Shown piece by piece: positions 10,901 to 15,893 of a stretch of 37,308 nucleotides of DNA (the stretch's first letter is position 1; each line of letters opens with the position of its first letter). Made by a program: the position numbers and the translations under genes. Source of the stretch: an uncultured Methylococcaceae bacterium (lineage in GTDB: Bacteria; Pseudomonadota; Gammaproteobacteria; Methylococcales; Methylococcaceae); assembly GCA_903934875.1 (NCBI GenBank), contig CAIZPP010000313.1, positions 1 to 37,308 on the forward strand. The letters are read 5' to 3'. The notes under the pieces were generated by a model. That model was not told the DNA's origin. It ran no database searches and was given only the letters and a program-made list of their open reading frames with translations.

Positions 10901-12411
10901 GAGGTTTCGATGCTGCCGCCGTCGCCGCCATTCGGCCCGCCTTCGGCCTTGGCTGTGCCGGCGAAATAAGTTTGTTTGGAGGCATAGGCGACGATGGTAC
11001 CGCCATTGCCGTTGTTGGTGGCGGAGGCGTCCAGCGTTGCGCCTTGTTCGACGCGGGCGGTGGTGGCATTTTGGACCCTCACCCCCGGCCCCTCTCCCGG
11101 GGGGAGAGGGGAGATGGATTGCGGCCCATTTATCGGAGGGAGAGGGGAACCGTGCGGGCCACCGCCGACGTAGATTTGACCGCCGCCGGTCGCGCCAGTG
11201 GCGGTGGTCAGGCTGCCGGTGTCGAGTTGCAGCTTGTTGCCGGATAATATGACTTGGCCGCCAGCTCCTGCGCTTGAGTCGGCATGGATGGTGCCACCTT
11301 GGTTGATTATCCCTTCTCCCCCGGACCCTCCCCCCGAGGGAAGGGGAGTGTTTGTGGCGGCAAGCGTGACCGTGCCGCCTGCTGTGTCGCCGGATGCATC
11401 CAGGCTGGCCGAAGCGGTCAGGTTGATTTGTCCACCAGTGACAGCAATGTTGCCGCCAGTGCCAGTGTGCTGGGTGGCGGGCGCTTCCACGGCTTGCGCA
11501 TGGCTGGACACATCTAGGCTACCGCTGACTTCGACCACGCCGGAGTCACCGCCGTCCAGATAGATTTCGCCGTTGCGCTTCGATATCCCGGTGGCCTTGA
11601 TTGTGCCCGAGACATTCAGCACGGTGTCCACAAGAGCATTCTTGGCATGGGCACTGAGGGCCACGCTGCCGCCTTCGGCATCTATTACACCGCTGTGGCT
11701 GACTTTGGCGTCCAAGGCAGCGGCGTTGACTTTTAGCGCGAGCAGCCCGTCGCCGTTCAGGTCGATCTCGATTTGGTCGCCTGCGGCTAAGGCGACGCTG
11801 CCGCCGGGGGCGCTGATGTTGCCGGAATTGACGACTTGATGGCCGAGCAAGGCAATGTAGCCGCCTTGGCTGGCGCGTAGGGTGCCGGCGTTGACCACCT
11901 GCCCGCCCTGTTCGCCGCCAGTGAAGATATAGCGTCCGGCGAGGAAATCCCCGTCGCTGATTTTCAGCGTGGACGCGGTCAGGCTACCGACATCGACGCG
12001 GGCATCCGGGCCGAACAGTATGCCTGCCGGGTTGACCAGGAAAACCCGGCCATTGGCGCTGAGCTGGCCGAAGATGCTGGAGGCATCCTCGCCGACGACG
12101 CGGTTGAGCAATACGGCTTGCGGGCTGGGTTGCTGGATGCGCACCGCCTCGCCCTGGCCGATGTTGAAGCTTTGCCAGTTGACCACTGCCTGGTTGGAGG
12201 TTTGGCCGATGTTGAGGCTGCTGGAACTCGGTTGCTGTATGTTCACCGCCCCGGCAGCGACGGACCCGCCCGCAGGCAAAGCCCAAGGGGTGGGTGAGGC
12301 TAGGGCCAGCGACACAGCTAAGGCTACCCGCTTAATTTGGCAGACAAACTTAGGGACGGGGCTTGAGTTTTTGTTGAACCGACGTTTCATTCCTAAGTTT
12401 ATTGCTGCCAT
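1..12411 (-). CDS. Giant TpsA-type filamentous haemagglutinin-like exoprotein (3' end outside window)
   Basis: Secreted, surface-associated adhesin-like protein expected to leave the cell by two-partner secretion. From ATG at 12411 I followed the frame in many stretches down to base 1 without finding a stop, giving at least 4137 codons; the C-terminus is missing. AGGAG lies 8 bases before this ATG; a second in-frame ATG is at 12390. The N-terminus has a long basic leader, a hydrophobic signal segment (VALAVSLALA) and then a TPS/haemagglutination domain at about residues 45-200, with VNWQSFNIG, LLNRVVG and NPAGILFG (the family NPNGI-like motif). The rest is Gly/Asn/Thr/Ser-rich beta-helix: GLUG-type repeats (VGGLVG-N-G-I-N-YSTG) and modules with FTLNDTTGLNVTGAV. 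Cysteines are nearly absent after the leader. The TpsB partner is probably the gene at 21225. Family assignment is firm; adhesion as the role is inferred from the family. Confidence 0.93.
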   Translation of the reverse strand, partial: MAAINLGMKRRFNKNSSPVPKFVCQIKRVALAVSLALASPTPWALPAGGSVAAGAVNIQQPSSSSLNIGQTSNQAVVNWQSFNIGQGEAVRIQQPSPQAVLLNRVVGEDASSIFGQLSANGRVFLVNPAGILFGPDARVDVGSLTASTLKISDGDFLAGRYIFTGGEQGGQVVNAGTLRASQGGYIALLGHQVVNSGNISAPGGSVALAAGDQIEIDLNGDGLLALKVNAAALDAKVSHSGVIDAEGGSVALSAHAKNALVDTVLNVSGTIKATGISKRNGEIYLDGGDSGVVEVSGSLDVSSHAQAVEAPATQHTGTGGNIAVTGGQINLTASASLDASGDTAGGTVTLAATNTPLPSGGGSGGEGIINQGGTIHADSSAGAGGQVILSGNKLQLDTGSLTTATGATGGGQIYVGGGPHGSPLPPINGPQSISPLPPGEGPGVRVQNATTARVEQGATLDASATNNGNGGTIVAYASKQTYFAGTAKAEGGPNGGDGGSIETSGSQLNISDSAQVSTLAPLGKTGTWLLDPNDYTIAASGGNITGTALSANLGTSNVTISTATQGTAGGNGDIFVNDTVSWTSNTTLSLQAGRNIQVDTSISATGNTAGLTLGYGPAAGNGYFLNSAATINLPGTAPVLKIGVAGSEASYTVINSLGVAGDTSGTSLQGMQGNLAKNYALGSNIDASATSTWNVSGGVAAGFNPVGNNVSSTFTGRFDGLGHVINGLSINRPTTSNVGLFGYSSGSISNAGSAGGSVTGLGSVGGLVGYNNGGTLSNVYNTGGVIGFSEVGGLVGINVVSAHISNAYSTGTVSGTTDVGGLVGVNINSSLSNVYSTGPVSGSGPVGGLVGYNYSNIAGNSIIQNAYSTSAVSGFSSSYTEYVGGLAGRNNTNSTISNTYSTGKVSDSGSSGNVGGLVGANTGTVTASFWDTQTSAQASSAGGIGMTTAQMMTQANFTSATTANGNVNPNWNFSTGWWMSDGNTRPFLLSEYSTTITNAHQLQLMATNLGANYTLANDINMSELQSTAGLWSTATGFVPIGNATTAFGGSFNGGGHVITGLTINRPTTDNIGLFGLSSGTISNIGIVGGSVIGQNTVGGLVGASSNGAISNSYSSAQVNGVNDVGGLVGYNNLNTIRNTYSTGAISGKSTVGGLVGLNSSIVSNSYSTGAVSGNSSVGGLVGVNAGNVTKTYSTGTVSGNTYVGGLVGFASYGTISNAYSTGAVSGNSSVGGLIGQIGSLGNIINTYSTGAVSGNSSVGGLVGYNSNTIYDSYSTGLVSATGSGPNAIGGLVGSNTGTVFVSFWDTQTSGLASSAGGTGLTTAQMMTQANFSGWDFTTIWGMIPNVSYPYLQWQFATAPQIVSGILSGAGNSGKTIQIAQNGSLLTTASTGADGFYYLTLSANSIASGHDLLSYLSSAGSTPAATVRLSDGNSLTGINLTPNTLTVGSNSAAAVSNTDIATAKGSLSSADIPYTVSGSNISLTSGVAFQTASGTNYNLNGNLTTVNASLNLSSAGLLALGSYNLSGTGVTLGGLGVTSTGGTVNGGSGDVLINAGGGAFNLAGAITTTSNTATAVKLLNASTAALGNISTGATGTTTLGVAGNTISGAVTQTGSINTGTLVGVTGNTVNLSGSNTLTNLGSFTSGGAFTLSDSSGGLNLTGALNSGSATVSITTTGGVLALGSNNIGAVGVTLKGAGVTSAGGTVNGGSGDVLINAGGGAVNLAGALSTTSNSATAVQVINASTAALGNISTGATGTTTLGVAGNTISGAVTQTGILNIGTLAGLTGSTVSLGGNNTIANLGAFTSNGAFTLNDTTGLNVTGAVMTSNNGAASVAVTGGNLAITTGSVAGAGINLSTTGTGNAMTLNGNINGNAGNVVLISADAISQTGGAINTTATLSGSASTTVTLSQANTVANLGAFTTNGDFSLTNGNHLTVVGIVGSGSLGNVSLNITGGVGENAGAGITGAGLQLLGTGNFALYAENQVNTIATDTSGSLIGFGNNSNLTVGTVHSTQGITTHDQTLELDIRGDLSITANVNTGSSGVLLSTTGGISQTNTGLIIGDFLIGHAGSTMILDQANAIAQIGKSYGLTSQGDFILHDSSVGGLAVTGSVNSTTGLVSVSNTGGNLTVDATGSNTGSVTGNNVTLATVAGGDIILQGQNAKVDGGTESVNLLAAGSISQTGGQIVTNGGTVTLTASTGSIDQTGGVVTTGATGTLSGSAATTVTLNQANTIANLGAFASKGAFTLNDTTGLNVIGTVTTNNNGAASIAVTGGNLAVTTGTLAGAGVNLTTTGAGNAIILNGNVNGNAGNVALNSADLISINNAIYWSGDTSLSLEAQTNIQVNANITATGNNAGLTLGYGSAVGNGYFLNNGATINLPGTAPALNIGVTGSEATYTVINSVGVAGDISGTSLQGMQGNLANNYALGSNVDASATSAWNISGGVASGFNPVGAFTGQFDGLGHVISGLTINRPTTDSVGLFSQSSGPISHIGLLGGSVSGQNNVGSLTAINNSLITDAYNTGTVNGVNGVGGLVALNYGSIANSYTTGAVSGTYNIGGLVGANYANISNAYSTSPASGNQTVGGLVGYNQTGTFISNAYSAGVVSGTVFVGGLVGDNFGSITNAYSTGSVNGNSNPFVGGLVGENGSGGAISNTYSTGLVSGGSGGLVGINNPGGSVTNSYWDAVTTGVSVAIGSDSGTSSNLANVGSSPYAQASYSMLDFTRTWWMSDGNTRPFLLSEYSTTITNAHQLQLMAVNPAANYTLVNDISLSELQSASGMWNTVTGFVPVGNATTAFTGSFNGGGHVVSGLSINLPSATDAVGLFGDSSGTISNIGIVGGSVIGQTNVGGLVGANSGNVSNAYSTAVVSGTSAIGGLVGANSGNVSYAYSTGAVSGTSSTGGLVGTNSGNVSYAYSTGAVSGTTNVGGLVGLNAGTATASFWDTQTSGQTSSAGGTGMSTADMMTLANFTSSTSANGNVNPNWDFTAGWWMSDGNTRPFLLSEYSATISNAHQLQLMATNLSANYTLANDIGLSELQSAAGMWNTATGFVPIGNSTTAFNGSLNGIGHVVSGLTINRPTTSDIGLFGDSSGSISNIGIVGGGVVGQNNVGGLVGSNSGSITDTYSTGAVTGGFAGGLVGYNHVGGTMSNAYSTGTVSGSSTVVGGLVGNNDGNIVNAYSTSTVNSNSAVTGGLVGVNFGNLTNSYSTGTVSGLLGSVGGLVGVNSGTLANSYSTGTVNDGPLGGNDGGLVGLNMGTISNAYSTGAVSGHNYVGGLVGQNTASITNTYSSGVVSGNGIVGGLVGSNSGSVTASFWDTLTSGQGASAGGTGLSTAQLMTANSFTGWDFTTIWGMIPNVSYPYLQWQFSTAPQIVSGMLSGAGNSGKTIQIAQNGSLLTTASTGANGFYYLTLSANSIASGHDLLSYLNNSGNIPAATVRLSDGNSLTGVNLTPNTLTVGSNSTAAVSNTDIATAKGSLAPTFLADIPYTAIGTNIVLNSGVAFTTASNTNYNLNGDITSTNANLTLQSTSSINLGNNLNAGTGTIVLDATGALTYSAGTLTASTINIGIAGTTTSIGASGAAIATATDNLNAQSMNGGIWLNNTGTVNLFASATAGMVNVVNAGGSLTVATDGVTGNGISLTTTGAGNAINLNGALNDSGGGGIILNSADLIGQTATGLINTTGTLSGSAGTTVTLNQANTVANLGVFTSNGAFTLNDTTGLNVTGAVSSGSGAASITTSGLLALGTNNISGNGVTLNGAGVTSTGGTVNGGSGDILVNAGGGVVNLAGALTTTSNTVTAIQVLNASTAALGNITTSATGTTTLGAIGNTISGAVTQTGIINTGTLAGLTGGTVTLGGNNAIANLAAFTSNGAFTLNDTTGLNATGPVTTQNNGAANITTISSLSVDGSVAGAGVSLSSSTGGINLLGTTINGNAGIVTLTSATNISQTNGNIVTSGTLTGNANGTVTLNGTNSIAKLGAFSSNGAFTLNNINVGGLNVTGAVTSNNNGLASITTAGGNLALTSGSVAGAGASLTTTGAGNAIRLNGNINGNAGNVTLNSADAVSQTGGAINTTGTLSGSAAATVTLNQANTVANLGSFTSNGAFTLNDTTALNVTGAVGTSNNGAASLFVTGGNLAITT
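2480..5000 (-). repeat. GLUG repeat block, second super-repeat of tpsA
   Basis: This is a second, longer array of the same GLUG units, interrupted twice (about 3180-3570 and 3960-4330) by the WWMSDGNTRPF module that occurs once in the first block. It therefore appears to be an expanded copy. Boundaries are approximate. Confidence 0.85.
5440..7900 (-). repeat. FTLNDTTG-type beta-helix modules, first set in tpsA
   Basis: The minus strand encodes repeated modules of about 60-100 residues containing GAFTLNDTTGLNVTGAV, GNAGNV, SQTGGAINTTGTLSGSA and VTLNQANTVANLGAFTS. Nearly identical modules recur at 1-1900. The very low use of charged residues makes the opposite strand open for long stretches. 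Confidence 0.8.
8500..10240 (-). repeat. GLUG repeat block, first super-repeat of tpsA
   Basis: On the minus strand this stretch encodes many copies of a roughly 25-30 residue unit of the form VGGLVG-x-N-x-G-x-I-x-N-x-YSTG-x-VSG, the GLUG motif of large bacterial surface proteins. It is interrupted at about 9240-9590 by a module with WWMSDGNTRPFLLSEYS and HQLQLMATNL. On the plus strand the units show as recurring 'gaccagcccgccgac' and 'gcccgtgctgtagg' strings. Boundaries are approximate. The copies are coding repeats, not CRISPR. Confidence 0.85.
11076..11147. repeat. In-frame G/C-rich palindromic insertion in tpsA (copy 1)
   Basis: CCCTCACCCCCGGCCCCTCT is followed by its near inverse (GGGGGGAGAGGGGAG), and then a second half with TATCGGAGGGAGAGGGG. 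In the tpsA frame it encodes a Pro/Gly-rich stretch (SPLPP...SPLPPGEGPGVR) that breaks the beta-helix composition. The same composite structure is found in mod at 26041-26102. Confidence 0.75.
11311..11348. repeat. In-frame G/C-rich palindromic insertion in tpsA (copy 2, diverged)
   Basis: A shorter relative of the element at 11076: CCCTTCTCCCCCGGACCCTC followed by CCGAGGGAAGGGGAG. It encodes TPLPSGGGSGGEGI in frame, again Pro/Gly-rich. Confidence 0.65.
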
Positions 12412-12485
12412 CAGTATTGCTCCTGTTGTTGCCCTTTTTTACCAGACAGTTTTGGATACGTCTTGAATCTGGCTATCGCAAGTTT

Positions 12486-12521
12486 GGTTAAACTGCAAAA
12501 GTGCTAATTCTACAGTTTACC
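12486..12521. promoter_or_regulatory. Imperfect palindrome upstream of tpsA
   Basis: GGTTAAACTG at 12486-12495 and CAGTTTACC at 12513-12521 form an inverted repeat with a 17-base centre, about 75 bases upstream of the tpsA start. It could be an operator or an mRNA hairpin. No convincing -35/-10 pair was found here, so the role is a guess. Confidence 0.3.
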
Positions 12522-12547
12522 GCTAGGCTGACTCAATAGCATTAGCT

Positions 12548-12646
12548 TAAGCGTTCACCCCCCCAGGAGCGCGGGTGTCCCGTCCGCCAGAATTGCGACC
12601 AAGATGGCATCGCCCCCAGGAAAAGGCAGGGGAGCGTGAACGCTTA
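12548..12646. repeat. Short intergenic element with terminal inverted repeats
   Basis: TAAGCGTTCAC at 12548-12558 is the exact inverse of GTGAACGCTTA at 12636-12646. The inside holds C-runs, GCGGGTGTCCCG and a GGGGAGCG end that partly mirrors the left side. The whole 99-base unit has no coding signal and looks like a MITE or REP-like dispersed repeat. It lies between tpsA and the PLC-like gene. Confidence 0.55.
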
Positions 12647-12913
12647 CGCATTAGCACTTATCACGCATCATTGCTTTATCGAGCAGTCGGCGTTTGTTGA
12701 CAGCCACGCTGACTTGATGTACTTTATCGCCCGTTTGCAATAGCCCCGGTTCAGTCCGGCCAAAAGTCTACCGGTCAGAGGGTGTTTCACCCAGATGCAA
12801 ACGACGAAAAAATTAATTAGTAGTAATTTATTCTCTGTTCCAAAGACTCTGCTAGTTAGTGTCCACTTGATACAAGTGGGCTTTTGTATATGACTTATTC
12901 GGAGTATAAAAAT
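12647..12913. other. Intergenic stretch with no supported gene
   Basis: AT-rich sequence upstream of the PLC-like gene. A short minus-strand frame ending at 12668 could be a remnant (GLNRGYCKRAIKYIKS) but has no recognisable family and no good start. A promoter for the plus-strand gene should lie here, but I see no clear boxes. Confidence 0.4.
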
Positions 12914-14020
12914 ATGCAACAACCAGCTACTATTGATTTGTCCAACTGGATGAGCCAGCTTTCCCCTCTTATCGAAAATTGGCCGCTGAAAAAGATTGTC
13001 ATGCCAGGTACGCATGATTCAGCCATGTACCCAGGGATGCTTCCGGCAGATTATGCCAAAAATCAAAACCTCGACTTTACCGGCCAGCTTAACCACGGTG
13101 CGCGTTATTTTGATTTTCGTACGGGTTACTTCTGGGCGGATGCCAATTGTGTGCCAGGTGGTTTTTTTGATCCTCGTAACGGCGGCGAATGCTGGAGTTG
13201 CCCGCCTAACTTCAACAGAACTTGGGACCCTGTCACGGCTGATACGGCCTGCTCACAAGGTTGGTTTGGCCCATTTAGCAAAGCAACATTTCACCGGAAT
13301 ATAAAGCTGGGATGGCAAAGCGTAAAAGGTCCGGCGACCGCCTGTTTTGGTAATACTCTTGGTGGGTCTGATTACTACATGTATGGGCATGGCACCAGCC
13401 CTTCTTATGTCGTCGGGGTTAAACTTGCCGATGCACTGAATCAAATAAACGCATGGCTGAACGCGCATCCTGGAGAAGTGGTCATTTTGAGTGTGACAGC
13501 CATACGTGGGCTTGATGATGCCAACAACAAAGACCCATACATTGAAGATGTATTTACCAAAACCCTACCCGCTGGACGCCTTTACCCATTCGGTTCAGCG
13601 ACTCTCCCTCAAAATGCCACATTAAGTGCTCTCAAAGGCAAGATTGTTGTTATCGGTGATGTTGGCTGGAAAGAGGCCGACGTTATTGACAGAACTGGAT
13701 GGGGGAATTTTGAAGACTCAAATGGGATGTTGGCTTATATTCAGAAAGGGCTTGATACAATACGTCCAGTTGGCACTACTGTCGCATCTGAGCATAAATT
13801 GTTTGAACTTTCAGGTGTCTTGACCCCAAATGGTACGGGAGTGGTTGGTCCCATCCCTACTAACCCACAAGACTTGGCGAAAAAGTTTAATCCTATTTTT
13901 CAAGGCTATATTAATGGTGCGTGGAAAGGAAGAGCGCTTAACATCGTGACGGTGGATTATATTGACATTACCGGGGTCGCTGATTCTATCGTTAGGGCAA
14001 ACTGGACTGTTCCCCAGTAA
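12914..14020 (+). CDS. PI-PLC X-domain-like phosphodiesterase
   Basis: Belongs to the TIM-barrel family of phosphatidylinositol-specific phospholipase C (X domain)-like phosphodiesterases, which split phosphodiester bonds in phosphoinositides or related glycolipids by His-His acid/base chemistry. I chose ATG at 12914 (368 aa) because GGAG sits 9 bases upstream. Visible motifs are MPGTHDSAMY with the first catalytic His (H34), QLNHGARYFDFR, a second His in MYGHG (H159), and HPGEVVILSV typical of these barrels. There is no signal peptide, and several Cys lie at about residues 75-115 (CVPGG, CWSCPP). It is AT-richer than tpsA and flanked by repeat elements on both sides, suggesting acquisition. 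Substrate unknown; a phosphodiesterase with another lipid or glycan target is equally possible. Confidence 0.8.
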   Translation: MQQPATIDLSNWMSQLSPLIENWPLKKIVMPGTHDSAMYPGMLPADYAKNQNLDFTGQLNHGARYFDFRTGYFWADANCVPGGFFDPRNGGECWSCPPNFNRTWDPVTADTACSQGWFGPFSKATFHRNIKLGWQSVKGPATACFGNTLGGSDYYMYGHGTSPSYVVGVKLADALNQINAWLNAHPGEVVILSVTAIRGLDDANNKDPYIEDVFTKTLPAGRLYPFGSATLPQNATLSALKGKIVVIGDVGWKEADVIDRTGWGNFEDSNGMLAYIQKGLDTIRPVGTTVASEHKLFELSGVLTPNGTGVVGPIPTNPQDLAKKFNPIFQGYINGAWKGRALNIVTVDYIDITGVADSIVRANWTVPQ

Positions 14021-14050
14021 GCCGACAGTAATTAAAATTTCTGTTTTTTT

Positions 14051-14183
14051 AACTGATGTTACGCATTGGAGTGGCAAAGCTCGCTTTGCCTGTCAAGGCA
14101 AGCCTTGACACTCCAAAACGAATCTTCGCACATCGGCAATCCTTTGCAGATAACAGCACAGGGGCCTGTGCGTAACATCAGTT
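14051..14183. repeat. MITE-like element with 15-bp inverted ends and nested hairpins
   Basis: AACTGATGTTACGCA (14051-14065) is exactly inverted at 14169-14183. Inside, TTGGAGTG and CACTCCAA enclose two perfect hairpins, GCAAAG/CTTTGC and GTCAAGGC/GCCTTGAC, so one strand can form a cruciform or three-way junction. It begins 31 bases after the stop of the PLC-like gene and could also act as a transcription terminator. A further inverted repeat, CAGTTTTT/AAAAACTG, borders the right end. Confidence 0.65.
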
Positions 14184-14305
14184 TTTAAGAAAAAACTGAG
14201 TCAGGCCTTGAATATTTTTTTGAGAAAAAGTTCAAAAACAATCCAAGGCTTGACCACGCCCCTTTATCTCCTATTATTCCTTATTACTGCAAAATTGGAA
14301 AAAGT

Positions 14306-14395
14306 GTAGAATGGGTAGAGCGTAAGCGAAACCCATCACAATATTGGAGCACTCTTAATGATGGGTTTGTGCATCCATGCCTCTACCTATCCTAC
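14306..14395. repeat. Second short inverted-repeat element upstream of the SIR2-TIR gene
   Basis: GTAGAATGGGTAGAGC at the left matches the inverse of the right end (GCCTCTACCTATCCTAC) with a few mismatches. The inner part is AAACCCATCA...TGATGGGTTT. About 90 bases and non-coding. It resembles the GTAGGATGGGT...AAACCCATC family of dispersed repeats seen in many proteobacteria (from memory). Confidence 0.55.
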
Positions 14396-14514
14396 CAATC
14401 AGCCATTTTTAGAGTGACATGGGAGTAATATAACTTAACAAGTAACTATTCGATATTTAAAACGCTGTAAGTCTTATCCAGTAACCTGTGATATAAAAAA
14501 CGCTATAAGCCGCA
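14396..14514. promoter_or_regulatory. AT-rich leader upstream of the SIR2-TIR operon
   Basis: The 119 bases before the SIR2-TIR start are AT-rich and contain two related strings, AAAACGCTGTAAG and AAAAACGCTATAAG, about 40 bases apart. They should hold the operon promoter. I cannot place -35/-10 boxes with confidence. The Shine-Dalgarno before ATG 14515 is poor. Confidence 0.35.
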
Positions 14515-15891
14515 ATGAATGACTTGGATGACTATTTTTGGGACGACCTTCTCGAATACATAGAGGAAGGCAAAGTCATTCCCATCATTGGCCCGGAACT
14601 GGTGACCGTTGACGCGGGCGCGGGCGAAATGACCTTCAACCGGTATGTGGCCGAACAACTAACGGGGCGATTGCGGGTCAAGCCACGGGATTTGCCGGAA
14701 AATTATAGTATCAATGATGTGGTGGTGCGGTTTATCGAGAATCGCGGCAAAAAGGAGGAAATCTACCCACGCATTCGGACTTTGCTAAAAGACACCAACT
14801 TCCAGCCTTCGCCAGCCTTGCTGGACCTAGCAAAGCTAGGCCCGTGCAAACTGTTCGTGACCTTCACTTTCGATTCCTTGTTGGTGGACGCGATCAACCA
14901 AGTCCGTTTTGGGGGCAATGCCAAAACGGAGCAATTGTCCTATTTGCCCAATGATATTCAAGATTTGAAATCTGAAAAAAAGGGTTTGGATTATCCTGTG
15001 GTCTATCATCTTCTCGGCAAATTGTCGGCTTCACCCGATTTTGTCGCCTGTGACGAGGATTTGCTAGAATTCATCCAGTCCATGCAAAGCAATTCCCACA
15101 GGCCGCATTTGCTGTTTGATGAATTGCAGGATAGCCATTTACTGTTTTTAGGCTGTGATTATTCTGATTGGCTGGTGCGTTTCATCATGCGGACCACCCG
15201 AAGCGAACCGCTTTCCAACCGGCGCGATCACATGGAAGTGCTGGTGGGTGATCGTTTCCTAGAGGATGAAAGCCTTAAAACGTTTCTCGATAACTTCAGC
15301 TACAACACCAAGTTAGTCGGGGGCAGTAGCACCGAATTCGTGGCTGAATTGGCGAAGCGCTGGCTGGACCGCCATCCGCTAGAAACACTGCAAGATTCCC
15401 AGTCCCCGCCGCCGGTGAATGCCAGTGATCCTTACCAGATGGTGCCGGGCGGGATATTTTTGAGCTATGCCAGCGATGACTTGGAAGCAGTCAGCCGGAT
15501 TAAAGCCTCACTGGAGGCGGTCGGGCTGGATGTCTGGTTCGATAAACGGGAACTGGCGGCGGGGGACGACTGGGATCTGAAAATCCGCCGCAATGTGGGC
15601 AGTTGCTCCCTGTTTATGCCGGTTGTGTCCAAGTCCACTGAGGCCCGCTTGGAAGGGTATTTCCGCAGGGAGTGGGCTTGGGCGGTGGACCGTGCGTTAG
15701 GCATAGCGGACGGGATTCCCTTCCTAGTCCCATTGACCATTGATGAGACGCCTGCTTACACAGCCAAGGTTCCCGAGCGCTTTAAAACCAGTCAATTCAC
15801 CAATCTTCCCGCAGGCCAAGTCAGCGCCGAGTTTGTGGACAGGATAAGGGAATTGGTGCGCGATTATCACCGTCGGCAGAAGGGGGGCTGA
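14515..15891 (+). CDS. SIR2-like / TIR domain fusion protein (candidate NADase effector)
   Basis: A 458-residue fusion. The N-terminal half is a SIR2-like domain: KVIPIIGPELV at about 19-29 is the nucleotide-binding start, VYHLLGKL holds the likely catalytic His (H165), and LLFLGCDYSDWL is the conserved end of this family. The C-terminal half (about 311-455) is a TIR domain: GGIFLSYASDD, GLDVWFDKREL and FRREWAW, where E386 is at the position of the catalytic Glu of NAD-cleaving TIRs. Both families include immune enzymes that deplete NAD+ (Thoeris, DSR, SIR2- and TIR-linked Argonautes). No membrane segment or signal peptide, so it is cytosolic. The stop is 2 bases before the nSTAND-WD40 start, implying co-expression and a shared pathway. 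The start is unsupported by a strong RBS. An effector role is inference. Confidence 0.88.
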   Translation: MNDLDDYFWDDLLEYIEEGKVIPIIGPELVTVDAGAGEMTFNRYVAEQLTGRLRVKPRDLPENYSINDVVVRFIENRGKKEEIYPRIRTLLKDTNFQPSPALLDLAKLGPCKLFVTFTFDSLLVDAINQVRFGGNAKTEQLSYLPNDIQDLKSEKKGLDYPVVYHLLGKLSASPDFVACDEDLLEFIQSMQSNSHRPHLLFDELQDSHLLFLGCDYSDWLVRFIMRTTRSEPLSNRRDHMEVLVGDRFLEDESLKTFLDNFSYNTKLVGGSSTEFVAELAKRWLDRHPLETLQDSQSPPPVNASDPYQMVPGGIFLSYASDDLEAVSRIKASLEAVGLDVWFDKRELAAGDDWDLKIRRNVGSCSLFMPVVSKSTEARLEGYFRREWAWAVDRALGIADGIPFLVPLTIDETPAYTAKVPERFKTSQFTNLPAGQVSAEFVDRIRELVRDYHRRQKGG

Positions 15892-15893
15892 AG

